This document shows positions 49,252-64,000 of a DNA stretch of 64,000 nt, one piece after another. Position numbers and translations under genes: made by a program. Origin of the DNA: Triplophysa rosa. Lineage: Eukaryota > Chordata > Actinopteri > Cypriniformes > Nemacheilidae. The DNA lies in NCBI RefSeq assembly GCF_024868665.1, contig NC_079898.1, positions 15,484,358 through 15,548,357 on the forward strand, written 5' to 3'. The first letter of the stretch is position 1, and every line of letters begins with the position of its first letter. Under the pieces are notes generated by a model. The model had not been told where the DNA came from, searched no databases, and worked only from the letters and a program-made list of their open reading frames with translations.

Positions 49252-52200
49252 CTACAAAAAAACAAACAAATCACAAATACGTTCTTAATTAAGGAAGGCT
49301 TAGTAGAGCAATGATATTCTTTCATTAAGACCACTTTTCAAAGCGCTGCTTAGATTATGTAGCACATGATAAGCATTATATAATCTATATTTAATTTAAA
49401 ACCAATGAAACGCATACAAATACACTGTATAACACATATATGCTTGTAATCAATCTGTCATATTTTGTCTTATATTTTCATCAATTAAAATTATATCAAA
49501 TAATTTTTTGACACTCACATATTATATGTAAGATATAATCAATACTATTCATATAATATTGTAATACAATATATAATATACTATATGTCCTATACATATA
49601 CATAGATAATGGTATAGCTTTATACATAGATACATTGATATATGTATATTAATAGTCATATATTTTGTAATACAATATACATAGATATACAGTATATAGA
49701 TACACACACATGTTATGTTGTCTTTTTTTTAAAATACCACATGATCTGAAACACTTGTGTTTGAAAGAATGGAGCTGATATGTGTCTGGATTTGTGTAGA
49801 CAAATAAACGGCTTTATTATTGGGCTATTCCACACGATAAAAGGCCTCTTTGAGGGTTAAGAGATTCCAATTATGTGTGCCGGGTTTCGCCCTTTGCTTG
49901 GCTGAATGACTCCAGGGACCAGTTGTGACAACCTCGGCCTTTAGAGAGGAAGGGGGGAGGTCGGAAGGAACCAGAGCTTCATGATGTAAGGGCCAGAGGC
50001 CACCTACAGCCTGCCTGTCACAAGCGCTGCATAATAAACCCTAGACATGTACATTCATCTAAAATAGCCCATATGACATCAATCAGGCACTCTGTAAACA
50101 CTCAGGCCAGGCACTATGCTGTTTGTATGTGGTCGCAGTCACAAGATTTTCCACTTCAGGGTCACCGAGCTGCAGATATAGCCGTGTTTGTGTTCACTGC
50201 GCGGAGGTCAAACGCTCCAAGGTTAATCTCTGCACCATAAAGTTGGGGAAAAACTCCCGCGGTCCCCATGGAGATAACCCACCACCAGGTTTCATGACAC
50301 CAATTACAGCTCAATGATCTGATAATGCGGCTATCTGGCAGCGAAGGTGAGCCACTCTTTTATTAAGAGTGATTAAACAGAATTATTTCAAGATTAGCTC
50401 CAGGAATTAGAGTTAATGCAACCCCTCTGGAAAACTGTAACAGACACTTTTTACCAGCACGGGCTATGAAAACACTAGGATAAAGTAAGAAGTGCATTTT
50501 CTAAGTCACTTAATTAGCCTAACCGACAAATTATTACTTTCCTCGGCTTGTGTGCTGTTGTTATGTAAAGACGTGCATATAGAGATACAAGTGCAACAAT
50601 AGAAGCCAATCTCATTAAGATTCAAAGAGGGTATTCTATACTTGACTATAAGGCAGATTAACTCAGAAAAAGACATTTTAATGTGACTAGCTGAACAAAA
50701 CCAAACTGCAAAATTATGGACAAATTGGTTGGACAAATTCCCTACACCATTGGTTAATACTGAAGATAACATTGCATTTCAGGACATCAAAAATAGCTGC
50801 TTCACAATTTGTCTCTGCAAATTACTGCCAAGGAACTATGAAACTATAAACTTCTCAGTTTTAACCTTGGGAGGCATTTTTAATATGCAAAGAAGTAAAA
50901 AAAGAGAAATTCTTACATTTGACAGTCTGGGGAACAGCAGTACAAAAAGAGAGATAATCACAGAAGGCTGAAGTAGAATAAAGGTGGTTTTACAGTTGAG
51001 GTGAAGCGTGTGGTTTTGAATGGAGAGGGCGAGCGAACACTGACATCTTGGTCTGGCTTAGAAAATGTTCGGGAAGCTGGTTATGTACTTCACTGACTAC
51101 TCTCATCTCAGGTCCTGTGTGGTTGTCTGAGCCGTGATAAAGCTCAAAGCAGAAAATAAAGACAGCGTTTCTCCTCGTGAACGGGGCCAGCAATGGTAGC
51201 TGCAAGTAATGGGGCCAAAGAAGACCAAGTTCAACAAACGCAAAAAAAGGGACAGCCCGAGCCCTTAAATCATCCACTAAATAAGGAAAGAAAAAACAAA
51301 ACAAAAAGAGAACCATTCAAACCACACAGTCATAAGATGTTATTTTCCCGCATTGTGTTTTTGTCCTGGTGACATAAACAATGGTGAACCAGAGGCGGAC
51401 CAGACGGAAAGACAAACAAAGATGCAACTGTCGGTTACCGATCACGGTGTAATTTTGTTAGGGCATCCCAAAAGTCCCACATATTCCTGCATGGCCATGG
51501 GCTGTGACTGCACAGGGGGCAATGCTGTCTGAGGGGGCTGGCAGATGGTTATTGATACAGTAATCTGGGCCGGGGAAGAGGAAGATTAGAGGGAAGAAAG
51601 CCAGCACTGCTGAGGTGTTAAGATACTCCCGTGAGAATGCAGCAGGCCAACTGGAGCGTGACGCGCGACAAACAACAAACCAATAGAGAGAGACGGACCG
51701 AGAGACACTGAGAAGGACAGGATGGTGAGAAAGAGGCTGTGAAAGAGCGACAAACAAGCAACAGAAGACAGGCTCTTTCAGTGGAAATTTATCTAAAGCC
51801 ACTAATCCTGCACTTACCACCACCAGATGCAATTACTGCTAGAGAGCTGGAAGCAAGCAAAGCTTGTCCTAGACATCGCTTCTATAACTGATGACATGTC
51901 ACCCAGATACGGCCACAAACAGAGCTGACAATGACAGCAGGAAATGACACATCGGCGGCGAATAACACAGACGTGATGGTTAAATCGCTATGCTGCTTAA
52001 AGGGTATAGTCTGAGGTTAAAACACCAACAGGAGCATTGTAAATTACGGGAATCCTTGCCACCATTGTGACCGTATGCAAGATCTCAAAAACGGTTTGAC
52101 AAACATACATTTTGTTTAATGCATTTCCTGTAAAAAAAACAGCAATTGCATACAAATCAAATATAACGGACAACTCCAAAATGTTTTATTTTTTGCAGCA

Positions 52201-52740
52201 AGTGTACCATGACAGTCAAACCAGATCTGCTAAACTGAAAATAACATGCACAAGCGCCACACAAACAAAGGTTCACTGTATCGCTGTCAAGCTTCGATTT
52301 AAGATGCTTCATTATAGCTACCAAAGAGATTAGAGAAATTGATAAATGCGACAGACAGGTTCTGAAATTCACAGTGAGATGTGTTGTGTTACCCTGGACG
52401 CGAGCGTGTGTTGATGCTGTTTAGTGCGTGTGGGATGATGGATGTTGATGTGGCTGCAGATGGCGGATGTCCAGGTGGACTGCAGTGCTCACCTCTGCTA
52501 CAACAGCTACACTCCCACAGGCATGAGTACAGTGGGCATGTGACAATTTAGAAAGAAAATATCCACTGGGTACATCTAAAAGGAAACACTACGGTGCTAG
52601 AATGATAACTGGATTTACCTGAGGAATGGGCGAATCGATACTTTCAGTGCTGCTGCTAGTCACATAATAATAGTCACATAATAACAGCCAGTCTACGTTT
52701 TTTTAGCTATAATTTTTTCCGCTTTTTATGAAAATGAACA

Positions 52741-53093
52741 GGGCCGTCAAATAAATAATCGCGATTAATCGCATCCAGAATCGAATAAAAGTTTGTGTAC
52801 TGTGCATATTAATTTTGTTTTTCTAAACACACACATAGATGCATATATTCAAGAAATTGTTTTTATATAAAAATGAATACATATTTATAATTATATATAA
52901 TTTAAATGATTGGTGAATATAAATAAATACATCTAAATATTTCCTAAATATACATACATGTATGTGTATGTTTTTGTGTTTATAAGCACAAAATTTATAT
53001 GCACAGCGCATAGATATATATTACCACACAAACACATATAACACAAACTTTTATTCTGGACGCGATTAATCGCAATTAATCGTTAGACAGCCC
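52741..53093. mobile_element. short DNA transposon with long inverted ends
   Basis: The left end GGGCCGTCAAATAAATAATC and the inverted right end (read as GGGCTGTCTAACGATTAATT) match, with few mismatches, over about 50 bp including GCGATTAATCGC. The direct repeat AAAATGAACA lies at the left boundary and two bases beyond the right one, suggesting an 8-10 bp target duplication. No ORF. Confidence 0.7.
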
Positions 53094-53460
53094 AAAAAAT
53101 GAACACAAATGATGACAGAATGTGGTGGGCCAGAGCAAACAGGACTAGGACACGAATAAGGACTAAAACCGGGTCACCTGCAGAACCGATGCGTAATATT
53201 TCGACACACAGCTCCCTTGGGTATCCTCCAACGCATATTATCTACTTTTAAACTAGAAACAGAACTTTGTTAGCAAACGGGAAGAGAAAAACATCACCAG
53301 CCGTTATTTTACACCAAATATTGACGGCGCTAAAGATTACATTCATTTGAATGTAGTTTGAAGTTGTTGAGCAAGTGTTTGTTAAAAGCTTCCTTACTGT
53401 AAGCTGTTAATCATTGATATACGAGAAACTAATACACGTCACATAATTTGCATTTTAGGT

Positions 53461-53489
53461 TTATTTAACGTTGCAACAACGTTAAATAA
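53461..53489. repeat. perfect 13-bp hairpin
   Basis: Arms TTATTTAACGTTG and CAACGTTAAATAA are separated by three bases (CAA). Confidence 0.9.
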
Positions 53490-55490
53490 TGAAAAACTTC
53501 CCAAGCGCTGTTTCTACTGCTACAGATATTCGCGACATTGGCCTTGATAGTACTCCGTGTAAGACCGCAAAGAAAATAGGCTCTTCCATCCCTAATATAT
53601 AGGCATCGAACGAAGAGTTTTTTTCCACATGCCGTCATTTTGGGACATTACAGTAACTTTGTAACTTTGTAACTCAGTAACTAAGCGTGTGGAGAGCTTA
53701 AAAAGGTGTCTCCTGCACTTGATCTGCTCTCCGCCTTTTGATTCGACTGGCAAGCTGAGAAAACTCTTTCGCTGAGCACTTCAAACATGTCTTTGTTAAA
53801 CAATGCATGAGAAGCAATAACCAGCTGTAATGATATCATTACCAGAATCATAAGTGCTGACTGCAGTCTCTCCTGGTTTAGACAGAACAGAAGAGGTGGG
53901 GAAAAACACCCCCGCCCTTGGCGCATGACATCTTTCTCAATGATAGCCTTATTAGCGCAATCCGAGTACGTCGCGATCGCTGTCAAAGCCTGCCATTGTC
54001 CGTGCATCGTCACAGAAATGCGGGTAAGCGCGTAAACAAGGTTGTGGGATTGTGGGGAGGCTATTGCATGATGAATACAGGCTTACGAAAGAGGGTAAAT
54101 ACAGAGACATTTATAACCAGGGCCATGAAGTTCCAGACTGGTCTGACACACACACACCCAGATGAGATATGAGGGGCTGTTTCACATGAGTCAACGGTGC
54201 TTGCTGGCACGTAGTCATCCAGTAAGGAACGAGCGCAAGTCAACAACCAGGACAACAAAAATGTACTAAAAATGCCCCAAACATCACATTTCTCTAATTT
54301 CCAATGACTTGAATCATAAATTTGATCTGTTCTTGCATCAGACATGTTATCTTATCATTGGAAAGCCGAGAAAGAACTTTTGTACTTCTTTGAAGTTTTA
54401 GTTTAGATAACAGTAAAATGCATAATTTTATACAGCCTTCTATAAATATTTTAGCTAAACAATACACACACAATACAACTACCTCACACACAAGACCGTT
54501 CAACACGACACACGTCTCTGTGTGTGGCAGAGGTGACTGTTAACCAACCTGACTGATGTGTAGAGCATCACAACAGGCTGCTGTTAAACTTTCCCAAATC
54601 ATTCTGCCAACAACCAGCCGACAACCCACACTCGAGCCCACAGTGACAGAAATACACTGGACTCGGTGGCAGCTATTGATCGGCCCTCAACACAATGCCT
54701 TCTCTTCCATCCATCATCACTGTACGCCTCAAAAGAGAGGCAGGCGTGTCTGCCGCCGCACCTATTAAAGACGGGCCTCTCGCCCTCAAATCGGTGTTAG
54801 GGAACTCCCTATCAAGCTGAAGACAGGCTGTGAGACTCAATGTCAGGGATATTCTGGGTAAAGCCTTCTGAGCTCTACGATTATAGCTGTTAGCTGAACT
54901 ATACTGTTGTGACCCTGATCTGATCTCACGGTCATCCATTCAAACCATAACTACTCTATCATCCCTGAAATACAAAAACGGACTACAGACACAGTACATA
55001 TACCTCTGGAATATAGTGTGCTTTAGGAATTAACAACATTTTTATTTATACAAAACAGGAATTTATGGGGCTTTATACATACAGTATATTAACATTTGAT
55101 ATATTTCACAATATTCGGGGGGGGCAAAGAAAGAATAATTTTATAAAATCTGGCAGTATGAAGGTACTGTATACACATATATAATTTGCAACCGACTTCT
55201 TGATTCTGTATATAGACTACTTCGGAAGACGTAAACAATGCAGGTCCAACGCAATTTCAGTTTTTTAACACTACACAAACATTTCAACAAAATACAACAA
55301 ACAGAACATTTATAAGAGAATTCAAATGTTAACCTAATATCTTTAAGATTTCATTATATATGTAAGATAAAAAAACTAACTAAATAAATAAATTCAAACT
55401 GAAACCGGAAGTGCTTCTGGACCAGTGTTTACATCTTGCAAAGTGGTCTGTGATATGTAAATAAGTGGGCGTGGCTAAGACTCACATATA

Positions 55491-55520
55491 TACTGTATAT
55501 ATATATATATATATATAATA
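55491..55520. repeat. (TA)n microsatellite
   Basis: An alternating TA run of about 12 units, with an imperfect start and end. Confidence 0.9.
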
Positions 55521-55984
55521 TAGTTTACAGTTTAATTCTGACTACTGCTGATTTCTAAATATTTGTTCAGATTTGAAAGAATAGTTTCCTATTTGCACCA
55601 CCCTATAAAATAAATGTATCAAACCCTATTATATCCAAAAAAAAATGGAGCTTGTATATCTGCACACAGGTCAGTCCTTTAATTGAGTTCAGTGAGTGAT
55701 GCTGCAGGAAAGCACTCGTGTAGAGCGTGCATCGTGTGAGTTCCCCTGACAGCATCCAGCTCTAGAGCGTTTTTTTTTTAATTACCTCACCTTGTATCTT
55801 CCCTCTCATTTTCTTTCTCTACCTTCTGCTCTGAATTCCGACAGCTGCTTCTAAACTACTTGAAACATTTTTTCTGCTAACCATGTAAAACATCACCAAA
55901 TGTCTCCGAAAGACTTCTAAGCATCTCAGAGGGGGCCCACCACGGCTCAAAGCTCTGGAAATGTCCATCCGTGATAGTCAACAA

Positions 55985-57330
55985 GATCTTTTAAAGGTGT
56001 GATGAACTGGGCTTGTTTATTGTTTTATACTGTTGTATGAGGTCTACTTATGACGTTTGCATGAATTTTACATTTAAAAACATCAAAATCAATAAGTAAT
56101 AGGCTATTTTCTACCTGGGTTTTGAGGCCGGCTTGACAAACGCTCGGTTTGAATGGGCGTTCCGCCATGAAGGCTTGGAAGTAAATGCCCACTGCTATGA
56201 TTGGATAGCAGTTTGCGTAGTAAACTTAGTCGGAGCCTTCTGTGAATTTGGTTAGAGAGATCGAGACATAACGTTTAGGTTACACATTAGCACCATTCGC
56301 ACGAGATTAGCATTATCTGGGGACCTCGTGTGATTTATAAATTACCTCCCCACATCAGTATTTCAAGTGACGCATTTGCATGGGATGATTTGACTCAAAT
56401 TTACTGACTTATTTCCCGGATGTGATGGCAAGGCTTTGCGTATAGTTTGTATAGCCTATAGTTGTATTGCGTTTAATGATATATGACTGTACCTGTAAAC
56501 ATTTGAGACCCGCGATCGCGAACCGGACAAAAGGTCACCGTGATCGCGGGTCTCAAATGTTACAAGAGTTTCCATGATAAATAAACAAACGGGAGACTCC
56601 CGGTAATTTATGGATATGACCCAGCACCCGAAATAATACCAAAACACTTAAAAAAAACCTCCATTATACGCAAACGGTGGATAAAACCTTGAAAAATGAT
56701 ATATGAGCCCGCCAAATCACAGAGATGCCGATTCGCATGGGCTTAAGATCACAGACAACCTCTGCAATTAATACAAATGACTAGAGGTCCCCAGGTTATA
56801 CTAATCTCGTGCGAATAGTGCTCAGGGCATATCAAGCGATCTCTAACAAAGCAATAGTGACGCATAGTACAAAAATGTTTTACTCGCATAAGATTGCTGC
56901 GCCATTCCTATCGGATCCAAAATTGATGGCACAGCACTGCTTTTTAATTTTAGTCTCTCCACAAATCCAGCGTCGACCTGTGCCTTGTTCACGAAGTAAT
57001 CCTCGGAGAAATGAAACGAACAAACGCGCCATGTTTTTCCCACATGAGCTAGAACGTCTTTAAAAATAAACTTCAACCACGCATTCCTAATATCGGAATC
57101 CGAAGAAAGGTTATGCAGCGACTGTATTTTTAGAACCAGGGATGGCACAACATTTAGCTATCTTTAACGGCATGTTTCTTTATTGCTTGCTCGCTCTGGT
57201 TCCGCGCCACTTGTGTTACTTCAGAATTGTCATGTGCAAACCAGTGGGCGGGGCTAGAGAAGTAGTCGTTGATATTCTTTCTGTGGTTTTCTGTTCAACC
57301 TATCAATGTCCTCATAGATAGGTGCATTCC
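55985..57330. mobile_element. foldback DNA-transposon remnant with inverted repeats
   Basis: The region is symmetric: 56289-56325 (starting AGCACCATTCGCACGAGATT) is nearly the reverse complement of about 56786-56822. A tight hairpin with 23-bp arms (56498-56520 and 56539-56561, one mismatch) lies near the centre. A THAP-domain remnant is at the right. The outer limits are estimates. Confidence 0.55.
56850..57165 (-). pseudogene. THAP-domain fragment, frameshifted
   Basis: The open frame contains NLSSDSDIRNAWLKFIF, then RVCSFHFSEDYF and LKSSAVPSILDP. These are the central and C-terminal landmarks of a THAP zinc finger (Cys-x2-His, then AVPSI). The N-terminal Cys-containing part appears in another frame just upstream, so a frameshift has broken it. 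THAP domains occur in P-element-type transposases and in host genes derived from them. Location within a foldback repeat favours a transposon remnant. Confidence 0.6.
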
Positions 57331-58025
57331 AGAACCTGGCGTTCGCTGAGCCTGGTGTCAATAACAGTTGTAATCTCAGTAACAAGGGCGTTTTCAGTTC
57401 CGACACTTACATGTTCGCGTGAATACGATTCCCTCTTATACAACAAAAGCTCGGGTTAAAATTGAGGTTTTAATTCATGGCATCTTTAAACTTGACATCT
57501 GTCTCTCAATATGTATGTGTATGTGTGTGCGCGTGTGTGAATCAGCTGGGAGGTGGGGGGCCGATGGCAGGCATATCCCTCTTTGCCTCGGGCTTCCTCC
57601 GTGAACCGTCCGTCACCTACACGCAATGAGCGGGGGAGGACACACATACACAAGCCCAATAAAGCATCACTACTTAAACAGTTACACAAACAGTGCACAT
57701 ACACAGAGGTTATTGCCAGTGGATGTGTCTAGATGTAGAGCACCAGACAATGTTGTAATTAGGGCCAGACAGAATCTAAAGTCTTTTTTTCTATTCTGGC
57801 TGGCTTTGCAGGAAAAAATGGGTTTAAATATGATAAATTGTAATATGCGGAACTAAAAATACTTTAGTTTTGTTAGTAGCTTAACATATAATCAAATTTG
57901 ACCCATTATTTACTTCCTGACATTTAGTATACTGTAGCAGCATAAGAAAGTAACAGTATTTCTAAAAACTACAATAAAACACTGCAAAAACTCAGACATA
58001 ATGTTATTACTAAATACAAACACTC

Positions 58026-58050
58026 TTAAAGGGATAGTTCACCCAATTCA
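58026..58050. mobile_element. isolated Angel-like terminus
   Basis: TTAAAGGGATAGTTCACCC is the consensus left end, followed by unrelated sequence. It is a solo end fragment. Confidence 0.55.
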
Positions 58051-59296
58051 TCAAACTCAGGAATCCTAAACCCACCCCACAGACATGCAAACAAGACTTC
58101 TTAGGAAAAGCTTATCTACTGTATATCATCTGTGTCTTAGTTCTGCTGAAAAATGCCTTGAATTAGCTTGTGTGTCCCTGTGCTATTGAGAATAACGTTA
58201 TTCAAGGCAGAAGGCCTTTGGGTAGATCTTTACAATGAGTCAACTCTTCCAAGCTCTTGATTTCTCCTCCCTCCATCTCCATCTCTCTCTTCCTTGCATA
58301 GGCAACAGCGGAGCGATTTCAATCATTTCGTAACCTCGTAGCAATCATGGCTTTAACTCCCCTGTTATTTAAAACAATCTGAGCTCTGAGCGCGAGTTAA
58401 TCACTGCTTATACAACATCAGTCAGGGTTATTCATTCTGTTCCAATTAATCATGCCATTTATCTACATTGTCTGAGCCTTCTGCTCAACAAATTCATCTG
58501 TAATGACACAGACAATTCACATTGTTGAATTTTATCATGTATGTGGCAAACGGAGGGCAAATCGTTCGAGATGGCGGGCGGGTGCATGTCGACGTGTGCG
58601 AGCGTAAATTCAGCGCCATCTGGTTTTGGCTCTTACTGCACGGCTCTCTCACTTAATTAACTGGAGGCCATTACATTTCCTGAAATGTTTCACTTTTCTC
58701 TGGTTCATGTCATGCAGGCAGGCAGGAGGGGAGCGGGGAAGGACTCAATTAGACCAACGGCGCTCCCTGGATATTACACACTTCATGTGTGCCAGTTAAG
58801 GGGGCGTGAGGTGGTGCAGGGCCTGGACGTCTCTCGCTGCGCCTACCCTGTCAGCGCAGATAAAGGCCTGCCTGTCTGTGTTAGATCCCACCCACACACA
58901 TGCATTGAGACAAGCTCCAGCTGCCAAAACACTTCATACCGACCAGCAGAGAGCTAGACGTACATAAAGGCTAACGCAAATTAATAGCGCTCGACTAGAA
59001 GAGTGCAGCTACTCATCACCATATATGCACCATTTAATTAGTCTGAGAGATGGAAACTGTGGATGCTTTAAAGGAATTATTACAGCTGCTTTATATAGTT
59101 TTTGTGATTCTGACGGCGTTTGGTGTTTATTTTCCTGAAAGTAGTGTGCGTTCTTTGCTTTTAATGGTAATGCTGTAAACTCTGCTGTAGGTTGTACTGT
59201 AATGCTGTTAGGGATGGGTGGTATGACTTGCATGTACGGTTCGCTTCAATCACATTCCAAATAAGAGGAGAAAACAAATCAAATCAGAAAAGATTG

Positions 59297-59524
59297 TTTG
59301 TATGAAAATTGACTGAATTTCTTTTTTCTATGGATCACAAAAGAAGATATTTTGAGAAATGTCTGAGTGGTTTGGTGTCCATTCAATGGAAGTCAATGAG
59401 GGCCAGTGTTGTTTGGTTACCAACATTCTTCAAAATATCTTCCTTTGTGTTCTGTAGAAGAAAGTAAGTCATACAGGTTTAAAATGACAAGAATTTTCAT
59501 TTTGGGGTGAACTATCCCGTTAAT
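59297..59524. mobile_element. Angel-like element
   Basis: Inner arms ACAAAAGAAGATATTTTGAG and its mirrored copy (CAAAATATCTTCCTTTGTG) surround a centre with CATTCAATGGAAGTCAATGA. The right end is GGGTGAACTATCCCGTTAA, while the left terminus is eroded. Confidence 0.7.
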
Positions 59525-60162
59525 TCACATATTCTTTTTCTCTGACAACTTATTTACATTATGTGATGTTTTATTTTAAACAAAAAGGTTTTAAACACAA
59601 GGTCAAATGGAACGCAAAAACTTTGAGGCCTAATATCTCAAAACTGCTAAGAATGCAGATAGATTCCAATCCAACGCTATATAAACCATTTTAAAATGAC
59701 TCAACCCGTTGGGGGTCAAAATCAGCCAGAGAAAATGCAATAAAGAAATTCAGCCCTACACATCATTTTTCAACTTGTTAAGTCTGTCCTTGCACATGCC
59801 AAACACCTATAAGCCACTCTGACACCTCATGAGCACAACTGAGCTCGGACTCGCGACCACAATGAGTCAGAACAAGCCCAGAGTTTCCGAGTCTCACACA
59901 CTGAGACACACTAACATGCTGCCTGTGAGCCAGTCTGCTGGCTGTCTAAATGGTGTTACTCTAATAATGAGTACAGTCAGTACACTGCAAAGTACAAAAC
60001 AACAAATAAATCAAGCATCTTGTCTATTCAAATCCTATTTTCAACCTCTCATTGTGATCATGTTGCAAAACATTTACATAACTTTTCCATTTTATATTTA
60101 CATTAACTGACTGACTGCCTACCTCAAGTACACAACAATACTCACATATATGGACATCCTCA

Positions 60163-64000
<3,838 letters not shown>

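Overview
This window is animal nuclear DNA, almost certainly from a teleost fish and probably a cyprinid. It has very low coding density, with short exons bounded by GT/AG splice sites and introns of up to 17 kb. It also carries repeats typical of carp- and zebrafish-like genomes: palindromic Angel-like elements, several hAT-type miniature transposons with 8-bp target duplications, and a tRNA-derived SINE. Everything below was read from the sequence and from remembered protein families; no database search was run.

Two protein-coding genes are present, both on the minus strand and in the same order (ADK, then KAT6B) that I recall for human chromosome 10. From about 24.2 kb down to 0.3 kb lie the first six coding exons of kat6b, a MYST-family histone lysine acetyltransferase. 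They encode residues 1-657: the N-terminal winged-helix and H15 domains, the double PHD finger with all sixteen zinc ligands intact, and the serine/proline-rich linker exon specific to the long isoform. The MYST catalytic domain lies off the left edge. The likely 5' noncoding exons and promoter lie between about 24.1 and 27.4 kb. From 30.1 kb to beyond the right edge lie the last five coding exons of adk (adenosine kinase), covering about the C-terminal half of the enzyme, the catalytic DTNGAGDAF loop and the stop codon. Every exon join was checked for reading phase and all are consistent. The two genes are separated by only about 2.7 kb.

The other 95% of the window is intron or intergenic sequence. 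The 17.4-kb kat6b intron (5.9-23.3 kb) is a transposon hotspot. It holds a solo hAT element, two hAT elements that each carry a second hAT of one common family, and one of those nests has a third element inside it. The adk introns hold most of the Angel-like copies, a decayed LINE reverse-transcriptase fragment, a foldback element with a THAP-domain remnant, several microsatellites, a long poly-G tract and a striking template-switch-like palindrome at 35 kb. Several non-repetitive intronic blocks with clustered homeodomain-type sites are candidate conserved regulatory elements; this is inference only.
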